Assembly (NCBI GenBank): GCA_045546695.1 | Contig: JAZQDE010000024.1 | Coordinates: 1 to 60,155, forward strand | Source: SIG424 sp045546695 | Lineage (GTDB): Bacteria; Bacillota; Clostridia; UBA1212; UBA1255 | Direction of reading: 5' to 3' | Length of the DNA stretch: 60,155 nucleotides | Notes under the pieces: generated by a model | Database searches by the model: none | The model's input: the letters and a program-made list of their open reading frames with translations, nothing else | Told to the model about the DNA's origin: nothing | Translations under genes and position numbers: made by a program | Part shown: in pieces, positions 17,212-26,060 of the stretch | How positions within the stretch are numbered: the first letter of the stretch is position 1 | Layout of the letters: every line of letters starts with the position of its first letter

Positions 17212-17821
17212 TTATTGCTTCTTTTCCTTCTTTTTCTTTACATAAACTACTGCCGCTACTGCCACAGCCAGCACAGTCATAATCAGAATGCCGTACGTTG
17301 CGGGAGTGAGAATCACACCTGTATAATAAATGTCACTTGCAGAGCGTACCTGAATCAGATAGAGATAATCTCCACCGGCATCTTTATTAAGATCAATCTT
17401 AGCAACAAGATTATACGTTGCAGTCACAGAAGTATCTTTCTTTTTGATATCCTTTATAGCTGCAGGATTCTTTCCTTCACAAACAACTACGTCTGTGATA
17501 GCACGGTCAGCAGATGTGTTTTTGCAACGCTTGTAACCTATATAGACATAGTCACCGATATAAGGATAAGTCTCTTCTATCGTCTCCGTTTCATAATTCT
17601 TGGTGTGCAGATACCATGCTTTGATATTTTCTTTCTCAGGATGATAAATATCATTGATCGAGTCATTGAATTCCATCAGATATTCTTCGATAGTATAGTA
17701 ATACCACAGGAAAGTAAACTTCTTATCGAAAAAGTGAGGGCTTGCTTCAATCCTCTTCGTGTAAGTTTTTGCTTGCTCTGCAACGAGATAGTACGTTTTT
17801 CTGTTAAGGCTTATCCTTCAT
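17212..17821 (-). pseudogene. C-terminally anchored beta-prism (MABP-like) protein with a frameshift near its start
   Basis: From 17676 the frame encodes 154 residues: YVYIGYKR...AITDVVV and KIDLNKDAGGDYLYLIQ, which resemble the GYKR/ITDI/DLN-GAGG-YIYL motifs of MABP-type beta-prism repeats, then a TM helix (YGILIMTVLAVAVAAVVYV) and a KKKKEKK tail. The same frame stays open upstream to 17817 (LNRKTYYLVAEQAKTYTKR...) but has no start codon there. A start ATG with AAAGG upstream exists at 17821 in another frame, which stops after five codons. One indel between 17804 and 17818 would restore a ~205-residue protein without a signal peptide. A sequencing error or true decay cannot be told apart. 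A short protein starting at 17676 is also possible. Confidence 0.5.
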
Positions 17822-17925
17822 TGTCGCACGTCCTTTTCATCATAGATTTGTCAAATCGTCTTTCATTATTTCACATATCCGTTACATTTGTTTATACGAG
17901 TGAACTTTATTGTTGTCCGAAGAAC

Positions 17926-17963
17926 TCAAAAAGAAGCCGCCCCGGTCGGGGCGGCTTCTTTTC
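17926..17963 (-). terminator. Strong terminator of the LamG-like surface protein gene
   Basis: AAGAAGCCGCCCC-GGTC-GGGGCGGCTTCTT, a near-perfect GC-rich stem with T-runs on both sides, strongest on the minus strand. It begins just after the stop at 17975. Confidence 0.9.
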
Positions 17964-17974
17964 ACGATTAAATA

Positions 17975-19090
17975 TTATTTCTTCTTTTTAAGTACTATTG
18001 CGACAGCAAGGATTGTCATCATCTGTGCAATTGCCATTGATGAGCCGCAGCCGCCTGACTCTTCTTCGGGAGCCTGTGTAGCCTTTGGAGCTTCTGTAAC
18101 TGCCGGTGCCTGTGTAGCAGGAGCCTCTGTCGGAGGAACTTCTGTTGCTGCCGGTGGCTCTGTAGCATCGGTAACAGGTTTTAATTCGTAGCATTCAAGA
18201 ACAAGATTGTCGAGTTCTATAACACGGTCAGGAGCTCTGATACCAAACGCGAGCATAGCATATTCTGCGCAGATACGTGGCTTTTCAACTGATAATACCT
18301 CAGCACCTGTCGCATCCTTTACAACTGCCTTCGGATAATAAAGAGTTGTTGCATCCTGATTGTTGCCATCCGGATATGCTTCGGGCTCTCCGCTATATTC
18401 AACAGTACAGAGTTTAACTCCGTTTATTGAAATAACGATAGTACCCATGTTGTCGTCCTCAATCTTGTACTGATTCAGTTCGCCTGTTTTGTAGCCTTCA
18501 GGGAAAGGAATCGTTACTGAATGACCCATAATATTAAGACCATCTTCTACGTAACATTTTATTGTAATATTGATACCTTGTTCTGATTCAAAAATTTTGA
18601 TACCTGAACCGCCTGAAGATGACTTACCATTTGTGCCGCCATTTTCTACATACCAATCCCACTCGTAGTAATTAAACACCTGACCGTCAGTACCATTCTT
18701 CGGATTTGCGATTGTGTATGACTGCGGAGCTATACCTCTTACAAAAATGCCCTCGTCTTCTTTCAATGTGGATTTGAAATCAAATGTGTATGTGTAAGCA
18801 TCAAGAAAATCTGTCTTGCACAAATCCGCCATAACGTGCAGCTGAGCATATCCGTTTATTTTCAGAGTGCCATTTTCTGTAATAGCACCTGCGCCGCCTG
18901 CCAGTCCTTCCCAGTAGAATATTTCCATAAGATCAGCACCGGCGATATCGTCTGCGCCTTCTTCAAAATCATATTCATAAGAAAAAGCTCCAAACTTCTC
19001 ATATTCAACGTCCTGTGCATTGACAGCGGCAGTTGAGAGAAGCAGAGTGCATGCCAAAACAACCAACAAAATGAGTCTAACCTTCTTCAT
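17975..19090 (-). CDS. Secreted LamG-like/3-ketosugar-hydrolase-fold protein with C-terminal anchor
   Basis: 371 residues. It has a signal peptide (1-~25, KKVRLILLVVLACTLLLST), a beta-sandwich resembling laminin-G/3-keto-disaccharide hydrolase domains (~35-300: YTYTFDFKSTL, ITIKCYVEDG, GTIVISINGVKL), a TEPPAATEVPPTEAP linker (~315-345) and a C-terminal SGGCGSS, TM helix and KKKK tail. The fold suggests carbohydrate binding rather than catalysis, since no catalytic residues are evident. AGGAGG is 8 nt upstream and a promoter lies at 19116-19144. The C-terminus resembles that of the GH28-type protein at 22482-25802, so both may be anchored the same way. Confidence 0.7.
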   Translation of the reverse strand: MKKVRLILLVVLACTLLLSTAAVNAQDVEYEKFGAFSYEYDFEEGADDIAGADLMEIFYWEGLAGGAGAITENGTLKINGYAQLHVMADLCKTDFLDAYTYTFDFKSTLKEDEGIFVRGIAPQSYTIANPKNGTDGQVFNYYEWDWYVENGGTNGKSSSGGSGIKIFESEQGINITIKCYVEDGLNIMGHSVTIPFPEGYKTGELNQYKIEDDNMGTIVISINGVKLCTVEYSGEPEAYPDGNNQDATTLYYPKAVVKDATGAEVLSVEKPRICAEYAMLAFGIRAPDRVIELDNLVLECYELKPVTDATEPPAATEVPPTEAPATQAPAVTEAPKATQAPEEESGGCGSSMAIAQMMTILAVAIVLKKKK

Positions 19091-19115
19091 ATATACGCCT
19101 CCTATTTTTTCTTAC

Positions 19116-19144
19116 ATATTAATATTTTATTTAAACATTGTCAA
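19116..19144 (-). promoter_or_regulatory. Promoter of the LamG-like surface protein gene
   Basis: Minus-strand TTGACA (19139-19144), 17-nt spacer, TAATAT (19116-19121). Confidence 0.75.
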
Positions 19145-19173
19145 CAATTTGTACAAATATATATTCAGGTTTT

Positions 19174-22100
19174 TTAGGTTGCAGCCGGTGTGACCGATGC
19201 ATTATCAATGAAAACCTCACCCGCTACATTAAGCTGCACGCCGAGCTCCAGATCGGCCGGCTCATCTAAAGTAAATCCAATCTCATTTTGCGGCTTATCC
19301 CCTGCCGGCAGTGGTATATCAGCCAAAAGCTTGCCCCTTATAGCGTCACGGACAAAAATATTTCCGCCTCCGCAAACAAGATTCGTGTCTATCCTGAAGA
19401 TATGCCCGCCCTTGTCGAGGTGTAGTCCCTGATACAAAGAACCGGTGCCTGCGATACGACCTTTGTGGTCACCATTCACATCGACAGCCTCCACGACAGA
19501 ATCCTCGCCCATTGTATAAGACCAGTTAGACAAGCCGGCAATCCAACCTTCCTGACCATTTCTGCGTTCAAAATCTCCGTGAACAAAATTATTATGGCTC
19601 ACAATGCCGCAGTCCGTGATAACGTCCGTTGCCGTTATGCACTCTAAAGTCGCCGGCGACCTGTAAACATTGTCGTGAATACGCACACCAACGACAGGTG
19701 AAAAATCGTCTGTTTCACTGTTGTCAAAAGGCTTTTTACCATAATATGGATTATCAGGCCACGTGCCGACAGCGTATGGACCGCCAAGAATACAGTCATA
19801 AACCTCAATATTACGAATCTGTTGCTTAGATAAGTCAGGCGCGTCCGTGCCCCACGTTATAAAAGTAATTCCGTGGCCGCTGCAGATATGGCTTGATTTG
19901 ATAACAATATCCTCTGCGCTGTTGTTTTCACCGGGCGTTGCATGCCACCAGCGAAGACCACGCGGATCATTGTATGCCGACGACAAAGTAATAGCGTCAT
20001 CATTGGAGAAAATTGTGAAACGATCTACCAGAATATGTTTCGCGCTACCAAGACCGATACCATCGCCGGAAGCACACGTAGTCTCTTTGCCTGTAATATT
20101 TGCAAGATAGGCGTTTTGTGTACCAGTCATATTTGCAAGATAGCTGTTTGCGCGCATCACGGTAATGTCAGATATTTCCACACCTACGCAACGGAAGAAA
20201 GCAAGCGGCATAACGTGCATGCGGCATTCACATCCGGTCCATATAGTAGCACCGTCCACGCCATCAAGATTTTCACCGCCGGCATCATTCATACGGATAA
20301 TTCCGCCGCCTGTCACTCGCACATTTTTACATTTCGAGGCAAAAATTAATGGATAATTATGGCACAAAAAAGTATGCGCCCAGTTTATACCGGGGAAAGT
20401 AATATCGTGGCCGCGGACAACGTCATAATCATAATCTTTCTCGCGCGGGGACTGCCATAAAATGGCACCTTTGCATATACGCAGCTCCACGTTGTCCCAA
20501 AGTTGCAGGCGTGTTGCCACATAGCGGCGGCCATAAAAAGATTCATCACCTTCAAGCACCACCGCGCCGCCGCCCTGCGCATGAACGTAGTCGATGGCTT
20601 TCTGGATCGCATTGTTGTCATTCGTAAAACCATCGCCCTTCGCCCCAAACGGCGCGTCAGTAACATTTACTGTCAATTCCGGCAGCACAAATGCATACGG
20701 ATTCTGCGAAAAGTCGCGGTAATTTTCTACCATAAACCTGTCGGAAATTTTTACCTCTCCATTTTGTGTCACAACAGTTGCGACAAACAAAGACGACAAG
20801 CGTGTTATTTTTCCATTTTTTAGTGGCAATACTGCCGTAAAATCACGACCCTTTGCGCTTGTCTGCACAGACGGCGTCAGTCCATCAACACGCTCACGCC
20901 AGTTGGCAACGTAAATCTCATAAATATTTACCTGTGCATTTTCATACGCATCATTCAGCACGCCTTTTATCGTCACAGTACCGTGTCCGGCATCTGCAAT
21001 GCATGAAATAATCCGGCCTGCATAATCATAAAGAGCTTTTTCGCGTTCAAACGTTATAGCGTCAATCTCAATCGTTCCTTTAGTCGCGCCTACCGGAACA
21101 ATTCTGAATCCACGCAGATAACCTGCATGGTCTGCACAGCGCGACAGATTGGCAAAAACTGTCTGAAAACCACATGATTTTTTCACAGTCACGCTGACAG
21201 AATTTTCCTCGCTATATCTCAAAGCCCGGTCTGTTTTGTAATAAATCTTAAACAGCTCAGTGTCTGTTTCGTTCTTCATGCGAAGCAAAATTGTATTCTT
21301 GACGGCAAGTTTTGCGCTATATTCCGTGCCAACGGGAGCCTCAATCGAAGGAGACTCCAGATAAGAGCCACTGCCCTGCAGCGTGTAAATCAGATTGCTG
21401 CCTTCATGGCTGACCGAGCCTACGTTTGCAGTGAAAATCTCCACAGACTCTTTGCTATTAAATTCCAGATCACAATCCTTAACGCAAATGCGATTTTCAG
21501 GAAGAATATTAAAAAACACAAGACCGGAAATTTTTGCTGTAATATTATTTGCCATAATTTCCCAGACACCTGTTGCCAGCACGTCACAGTGAGTATCCGA
21601 AGATTCCAGCACAATTCCCTCTCCTGAAACCACGCGTATTTCGGAGTCATTTATGACAATACAAAAATCCTCCCCGCCTTCCGGCAAAGGTAAAACCACA
21701 GATTTTTCGATCGTTTTTTCCTCTCCGGCTATGCGCAGCAAAGACAGCTTTTCATCTGCATATGAATACTCCACAGAATATATAACGCCCGAGTCGGCTT
21801 TGAACGCAATTTCAAGCGAAGAATCATTGCCGGTATCGCACGCGCAGGCAGACAGAGCAATCGAATTCAGACAGGTTGATTTTTTAGAAACAATCTTCCT
21901 GCCGCCAACCAGAAAATGGCAATCATCTTCTGTAATTATTTCCCATCCATCAGTATTCCACTGTGAAAAGGCGCTCTCCTGCGTGTTATACGTTTTTACG
22001 TTTTTGAGGTTGATGAGGCTGTTGTAGCCCTGGACGCACCATGCGCCACTATGAAGATTTTCACCATAAGAATTGTCAATCGAAATAATCAATTGATTAT

Positions 22101-22479
22101 CAATATAAAACAGCAGGTTGTTCTCTTCAAGCGCAACTTTGAAATGGTACCATCTGGCATTTTCCATCTCATATTTTACAGGGCCGCCTATTACCGTAGC
22201 TGCACCATTGGCAAAAAGGCGCACCTGCGCAAATTTGCTAACAGTGTTATATTCAAAAAACAACTTGTGGTCGTCTGTTGTTCTGTAAATCGCACCCACG
22301 TTGCCGTCAACAGTGCTGTTTACACTTTTTACCAGTGCATCAAATTCCAGATAAGTGTCAGAAACTGCAAATTTTGATATTATTTCGTTAAGAACGCCGC
22401 CTTTTCCCACAAGGACCGTAACGCCGTCGATTGTTTCTTCTTCAAATCCATAGAAATCCCATATGGAATAATTTTCCAT
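19174..22479 (-). CDS. GH28-type beta-helix enzyme without signal peptide
   Basis: 1101 residues. Order: LamG-like module (~1-190, including FDALVKSVNSTVDGNVGAIYR and WYHFKVALEENNLLFYIDN), a further beta module (~190-340), a CBM-like module (~345-490), then the right-handed beta-helix core starting VTDAPFGAKGDGFTNDNNAIQKAIDYV. The core has the three GH28 active-site elements: CASGDGIGLG, FSNDDAIT and SGHGITF. A galactose-binding-like C-terminus follows. GH28 enzymes hydrolyse polygalacturonan or rhamnogalacturonan by inversion with three Asp. The N-terminus (MENYSIWDFYGFEEE) is polar, so no classical export is seen. It starts 2 nt after the stop of its paralogue and shares that promoter. Confidence 0.85.
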   Translation of the reverse strand: MENYSIWDFYGFEEETIDGVTVLVGKGGVLNEIISKFAVSDTYLEFDALVKSVNSTVDGNVGAIYRTTDDHKLFFEYNTVSKFAQVRLFANGAATVIGGPVKYEMENARWYHFKVALEENNLLFYIDNQLIISIDNSYGENLHSGAWCVQGYNSLINLKNVKTYNTQESAFSQWNTDGWEIITEDDCHFLVGGRKIVSKKSTCLNSIALSACACDTGNDSSLEIAFKADSGVIYSVEYSYADEKLSLLRIAGEEKTIEKSVVLPLPEGGEDFCIVINDSEIRVVSGEGIVLESSDTHCDVLATGVWEIMANNITAKISGLVFFNILPENRICVKDCDLEFNSKESVEIFTANVGSVSHEGSNLIYTLQGSGSYLESPSIEAPVGTEYSAKLAVKNTILLRMKNETDTELFKIYYKTDRALRYSEENSVSVTVKKSCGFQTVFANLSRCADHAGYLRGFRIVPVGATKGTIEIDAITFEREKALYDYAGRIISCIADAGHGTVTIKGVLNDAYENAQVNIYEIYVANWRERVDGLTPSVQTSAKGRDFTAVLPLKNGKITRLSSLFVATVVTQNGEVKISDRFMVENYRDFSQNPYAFVLPELTVNVTDAPFGAKGDGFTNDNNAIQKAIDYVHAQGGGAVVLEGDESFYGRRYVATRLQLWDNVELRICKGAILWQSPREKDYDYDVVRGHDITFPGINWAHTFLCHNYPLIFASKCKNVRVTGGGIIRMNDAGGENLDGVDGATIWTGCECRMHVMPLAFFRCVGVEISDITVMRANSYLANMTGTQNAYLANITGKETTCASGDGIGLGSAKHILVDRFTIFSNDDAITLSSAYNDPRGLRWWHATPGENNSAEDIVIKSSHICSGHGITFITWGTDAPDLSKQQIRNIEVYDCILGGPYAVGTWPDNPYYGKKPFDNSETDDFSPVVGVRIHDNVYRSPATLECITATDVITDCGIVSHNNFVHGDFERRNGQEGWIAGLSNWSYTMGEDSVVEAVDVNGDHKGRIAGTGSLYQGLHLDKGGHIFRIDTNLVCGGGNIFVRDAIRGKLLADIPLPAGDKPQNEIGFTLDEPADLELGVQLNVAGEVFIDNASVTPAAT

Positions 22480-22481
22480 AA

Positions 22482-25400
22482 TTATGCCTCCTTAATACTT
22501 CTTTTTCTGATTATCATTGCCGCGGCGCAAATGACAACCAGCCAGTAGCACCCAATACCGCCAAAACAGCCGTCTTTGATTTTTCCACCCGGCAGAGCCT
22601 TCCACGACGCCACCACAGTCACGTCATGTTCAGGCATCTTAAATGTCGAAAGGTCGATTATTTTGCCATCCAGAGTCCATCCCATAAATTGGTAGCCCTT
22701 GAGCGTTGGGTCAGCAGGCAGCGTGATTCCCTCTCCTGCTTTTACAACAAACGGCCTGATAACGGGGCTGCCGCCGTACGTGTTCATAGTCATCAGGTAT
22801 TCTGTCTTAACTTCGTCCATGAGCGGCATTATCTCGCTCATGTCGAGCGTGCCTGCCGGCGCAAGTGTCACGTTATCTAGATAATATCCCGTATAATATG
22901 CGTTTGTGTGTAATCTGGAGCCTTTAAGTTCAGCATTTACCTCGGCTTCCAGCAGCTTTTCACCGTCAAGATAAAAGCTTGCGGTGTTGCCGTCCATTCG
23001 GATACCGAACTGGTACCATTTACCAATATCAAGCTCTTTGTCGACCCTGGCAATCACCGTCGGCGTGCTCTTTACAAAACTCCTTAACTGAATGTATTTA
23101 AGAACTGTATTGTATTCCATAAAATAGCAGTTATTGCCGTCTGTCCGTGAAAAGAGTATGCCTACGTTGCCATCCACCGTCGACGTCACGTCTGTGATTT
23201 TCAGGTGAAAACGCAGGTCGAACGTTTTTTTATTGTTATGCAGGCATATTCCCTTAGAATCGTCGCCCGGATTGTTTATTTTAAGCACTTTATTGCCATC
23301 TTCTTCAATTATCTTGCCCGACTCATAATTGAAAGCCGGATTGCTCTCGTAGTCGAATTTTTCAAGATATTCGTCCGGATAAACCGGCGCTACGTATATG
23401 TCGTCTGTTTCTACCCCGGCATTGTCAATGCGGAGGTTTCCGGATTTTGTCAGCTCCACGCCCAGTTCCAGGTCCGAGTCTTCATAAATCGCAAACGTAA
23501 TCTCGTTTTCAAGGGCCTTGCCGCTTCTGATTGGCAGGCGAATCAGATATTCGCCGCTGAGAGCGTCGCGCACGAAGATATAGCCCTCGCCTTTTTTCAG
23601 TTCTGTATCAATATAGAAAGTGTGCGTTCCTTTTTCAAGATGAAGTCCCTGATACAAAGATCCTGTGCCTTTTATCTGACCTTTATGGTCGCCGTCTACG
23701 TCAACAGACTTGACCGAGGAATCCTTGCCGGTCGTGTACGACCAGTTGGACAAGCCTGCAACCCACCCTTTTTTACCATTTCTGCGCTCAAAATCGCCAT
23801 GAACAAAGTCGTAATGGCTGACGATTCCGCAGTCGGTAATTATGTCTGTCGCTGTGATACATTCAAGCGACGTTGTTGACAGATAGAGGTTGTCGTGTAT
23901 GCGCACGCCTACAACCGGTGAAAAATCATCCGTCTCTGTGTTGTCGAAGGGATCTTTGCCATAATATGGGTTATCAGGCCATGTTCCGACAGAATGTGGT
24001 CCTCTTAAAACACAGTCGTATACCTCTATATCGCGTATTTCCTGTTTCGACAAATCAGGAGCGTCGGTGCCCCACGTTATAAACGTAATACCGTGGCCGC
24101 TGAAAATATGGCTTGATTTTACAGTAATATCTCTTACGCTGTTGTCCTCTCCGGGCGTTGGATGCCACCACGTTATGCCACGCGGGTCGTTGTATGATGA
24201 TGTCAGTGTTATAGCGTCATCGTTGGAAAAAATTGTAAATCTGTCTACCAGAACCTGTTTGCAGGCACCAAGCCCGATGCCGTCTGCAGACGCGCAGACA
24301 GGCTCCTTTTCAGTAAGATTTCCTATGTATACGCGCTCGCTTCCCTTCAGATTTGCAAGATAACTGCTGGCCCTGAGGACGGTAATATCTGATATTTCAA
24401 CGCCCTTACATTTAGTAAATGCCAATGGAATAATATGGATACGGCTTTCGCAGCCTGACCATATAGAAATGCCGTCTACACCGTCAAGATTCTCACTGCC
24501 CGAGTCGTTCATGCGGATTGTTCCGCCGCCTGTAACACGCACGTTTTTGCATTCAGAGGCATGAATTAATGGATAATTATGGCAGAGGAAAATGTGCGTC
24601 CAGTTCACGCCGGATATCGTCATGTCATGTCCGCGCATCACGTCGTAGTTGTAGTCTTCTTCGCGTGGTGACTGCCATAAAATGGCACCTTCTTCGATGC
24701 AGAGCTCTACATTGTCTTTTAATTCCAGTCTTGTTGCAACATATCTGCGTCCGTAAAGTGAGTCATCGCCCGGAAGCACAACTTTGCCGCCGCCCTGTTT
24801 GTGTACGTAGTCGATGGCAGCCTGCAGGGCATCATTGTCATTTGTAAAGCCGTCACCTTTTGCGCCAAATTTTGAGTCAGTAACATATACTGTCAGATCC
24901 GGCAGTGTAAAAGCATATGGATTTTCTGAAAAATCGCGGTAATTTTCTACCATGAATCTATCTGCAATCTTCATTTCCCTTCCATTTGCAGTGGCCGTTG
25001 CCATAAACAGGGTCGTAAGTCGTGTGATTTTTCCATTCCGGAAAGGTAATGTGATTGTAAAATTCAGGCCGTCTGCCTTGACGCTCGTAAGTGGTTTAAG
25101 CCCGTTAAAGCTTTCTTGCCAGTTGTTTATTGCAAGCTCGTACAGCTTAACTGTGGCATTTTCGTATCCGGGATTCAGTGTTCCTTTTATTGTCACTGTG
25201 TCTTTTTGTCCGTCTGCAAGGCATGAGCTTATCTGCCCTGCGTAGTCGTACAGAGCCTTTTCACGCTCAAACGTTATCGCGTCAATCGTGATACTGCCTT
25301 TTGTGGCATCCACCGGCACAATCCTGAATCTGCGCAGGTATCCCGATTTATTTTTACATGCCGACAGATTGGCATATACTGTCTCAAATCCGCTGCCTTT

Positions 25401-25802
25401 TTTTACCATTACAGTAACGCAATTATCCTCGCTGTACTCTGCCTTGCTGTCAGAAACGTAGTATATTTTGAACGTTTCTGTGTCTGTGTCATTTTTCATC
25501 CGGAAAAGGATTGTATTTTTGACGGTCAGTTTTGCGCTGTATTGTGTGCCGGTCGGCACGTTTATAACGGGCGAGTCAAGATACGCCCCCGGCGCGTTTA
25601 TTGTGTAAACCAGTGTGCCGTCTGCGTAGCTGACTTTGCCGTTTGTCGGTGAAAAGGCATCGGCCGACGCCTTGTTTGTGAATTCAAAGTCAGGCTCGCT
25701 TGCCAGCGCCGGAATAATTGCGCTGCATAAAATCAGGCCCATCAATAATGTTATTATGAGTGTCGAAAAAACAATTCTTTTTTTCACGTGAAATGGTCGC
25801 AT
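22482..25802 (-). CDS. Secreted GH28-type beta-helix enzyme with LamG, InlB-like repeat and C-terminal anchor
   Basis: 1106 residues from ATG 25802 (GGAGG 9 nt upstream; the longer 25817 start contains that site). It has a signal peptide (KKRIVFSTLIITLLMGLILCS), a CBM-like module (~40-190), a linker beta module, a GH28 beta-helix core (VTDSKFGAKGDGFTNDNDALQ; CASADGIGLG; FSNDDAIT; SGHGITF), a galactose-binding-like module, a LamG-like module (~830-1000), a Listeria-Bacteroides-type repeat (GYQFMGWTLDGK) and a C-terminal DGCFGG, TM and basic tail. Likely role: cleavage of pectic polysaccharides at the cell surface. It is clearly paralogous to the next gene, but the LamG module sits at the other end. 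Confidence 0.87.
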   Translation of the reverse strand: MRPFHVKKRIVFSTLIITLLMGLILCSAIIPALASEPDFEFTNKASADAFSPTNGKVSYADGTLVYTINAPGAYLDSPVINVPTGTQYSAKLTVKNTILFRMKNDTDTETFKIYYVSDSKAEYSEDNCVTVMVKKGSGFETVYANLSACKNKSGYLRRFRIVPVDATKGSITIDAITFEREKALYDYAGQISSCLADGQKDTVTIKGTLNPGYENATVKLYELAINNWQESFNGLKPLTSVKADGLNFTITLPFRNGKITRLTTLFMATATANGREMKIADRFMVENYRDFSENPYAFTLPDLTVYVTDSKFGAKGDGFTNDNDALQAAIDYVHKQGGGKVVLPGDDSLYGRRYVATRLELKDNVELCIEEGAILWQSPREEDYNYDVMRGHDMTISGVNWTHIFLCHNYPLIHASECKNVRVTGGGTIRMNDSGSENLDGVDGISIWSGCESRIHIIPLAFTKCKGVEISDITVLRASSYLANLKGSERVYIGNLTEKEPVCASADGIGLGACKQVLVDRFTIFSNDDAITLTSSYNDPRGITWWHPTPGEDNSVRDITVKSSHIFSGHGITFITWGTDAPDLSKQEIRDIEVYDCVLRGPHSVGTWPDNPYYGKDPFDNTETDDFSPVVGVRIHDNLYLSTTSLECITATDIITDCGIVSHYDFVHGDFERRNGKKGWVAGLSNWSYTTGKDSSVKSVDVDGDHKGQIKGTGSLYQGLHLEKGTHTFYIDTELKKGEGYIFVRDALSGEYLIRLPIRSGKALENEITFAIYEDSDLELGVELTKSGNLRIDNAGVETDDIYVAPVYPDEYLEKFDYESNPAFNYESGKIIEEDGNKVLKINNPGDDSKGICLHNNKKTFDLRFHLKITDVTSTVDGNVGILFSRTDGNNCYFMEYNTVLKYIQLRSFVKSTPTVIARVDKELDIGKWYQFGIRMDGNTASFYLDGEKLLEAEVNAELKGSRLHTNAYYTGYYLDNVTLAPAGTLDMSEIMPLMDEVKTEYLMTMNTYGGSPVIRPFVVKAGEGITLPADPTLKGYQFMGWTLDGKIIDLSTFKMPEHDVTVVASWKALPGGKIKDGCFGGIGCYWLVVICAAAMIIRKRSIKEA

Positions 25803-25849
25803 AATATTTCCTCCCATGGCAGACGGTATGCTGTTTTGTTGTTGGGTAT

Positions 25850-25878
25850 ATTATGGCGAAGTCCGGCGTGATAGTCAA
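25850..25878 (-). promoter_or_regulatory. Promoter of the two-gene GH28 operon
   Basis: Minus-strand TTGACT (25873-25878), 17-nt spacer, CATAAT (25850-25855). Confidence 0.7.
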
Positions 25879-25887
25879 TACAATGGC

Positions 25888-25935
25888 AAAAAAAATAACC
25901 CCCTTGGCAGGACTTTTCTTGTCCGCTCAAGGGGG
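25888..25935 (-). terminator. Terminator of glnA
   Basis: Minus strand CCCCCTTG...CAAGGGGG with an inner GCGGAC/GTCCTGC pairing, followed by TTATTTTTTTT. It lies ~125 nt past the glnA stop and right before the GH28 promoter. Confidence 0.85.
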
Positions 25936-26060
25936 ATGAAGTTTATTATTTGTTAAGATCTATTGTCTGACATTACAAGTTCCATTTTTAAAATCTCCTT
26001 TACTTTTTTTGTTTTACATCTCTTTATACGGATGATTTTAAAACGTGGCCGCAAGAATTT

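Noticed and set aside
17194..17991. 265-codon plus-strand ORF
   Set aside because: Antisense to the beta-prism remnant and running through a terminator hairpin.
23205..23879. 224-codon ORF antisense to the GH28-type gene
   Set aside because: Low-quality composition and no start context; the GH28 frame is certain.
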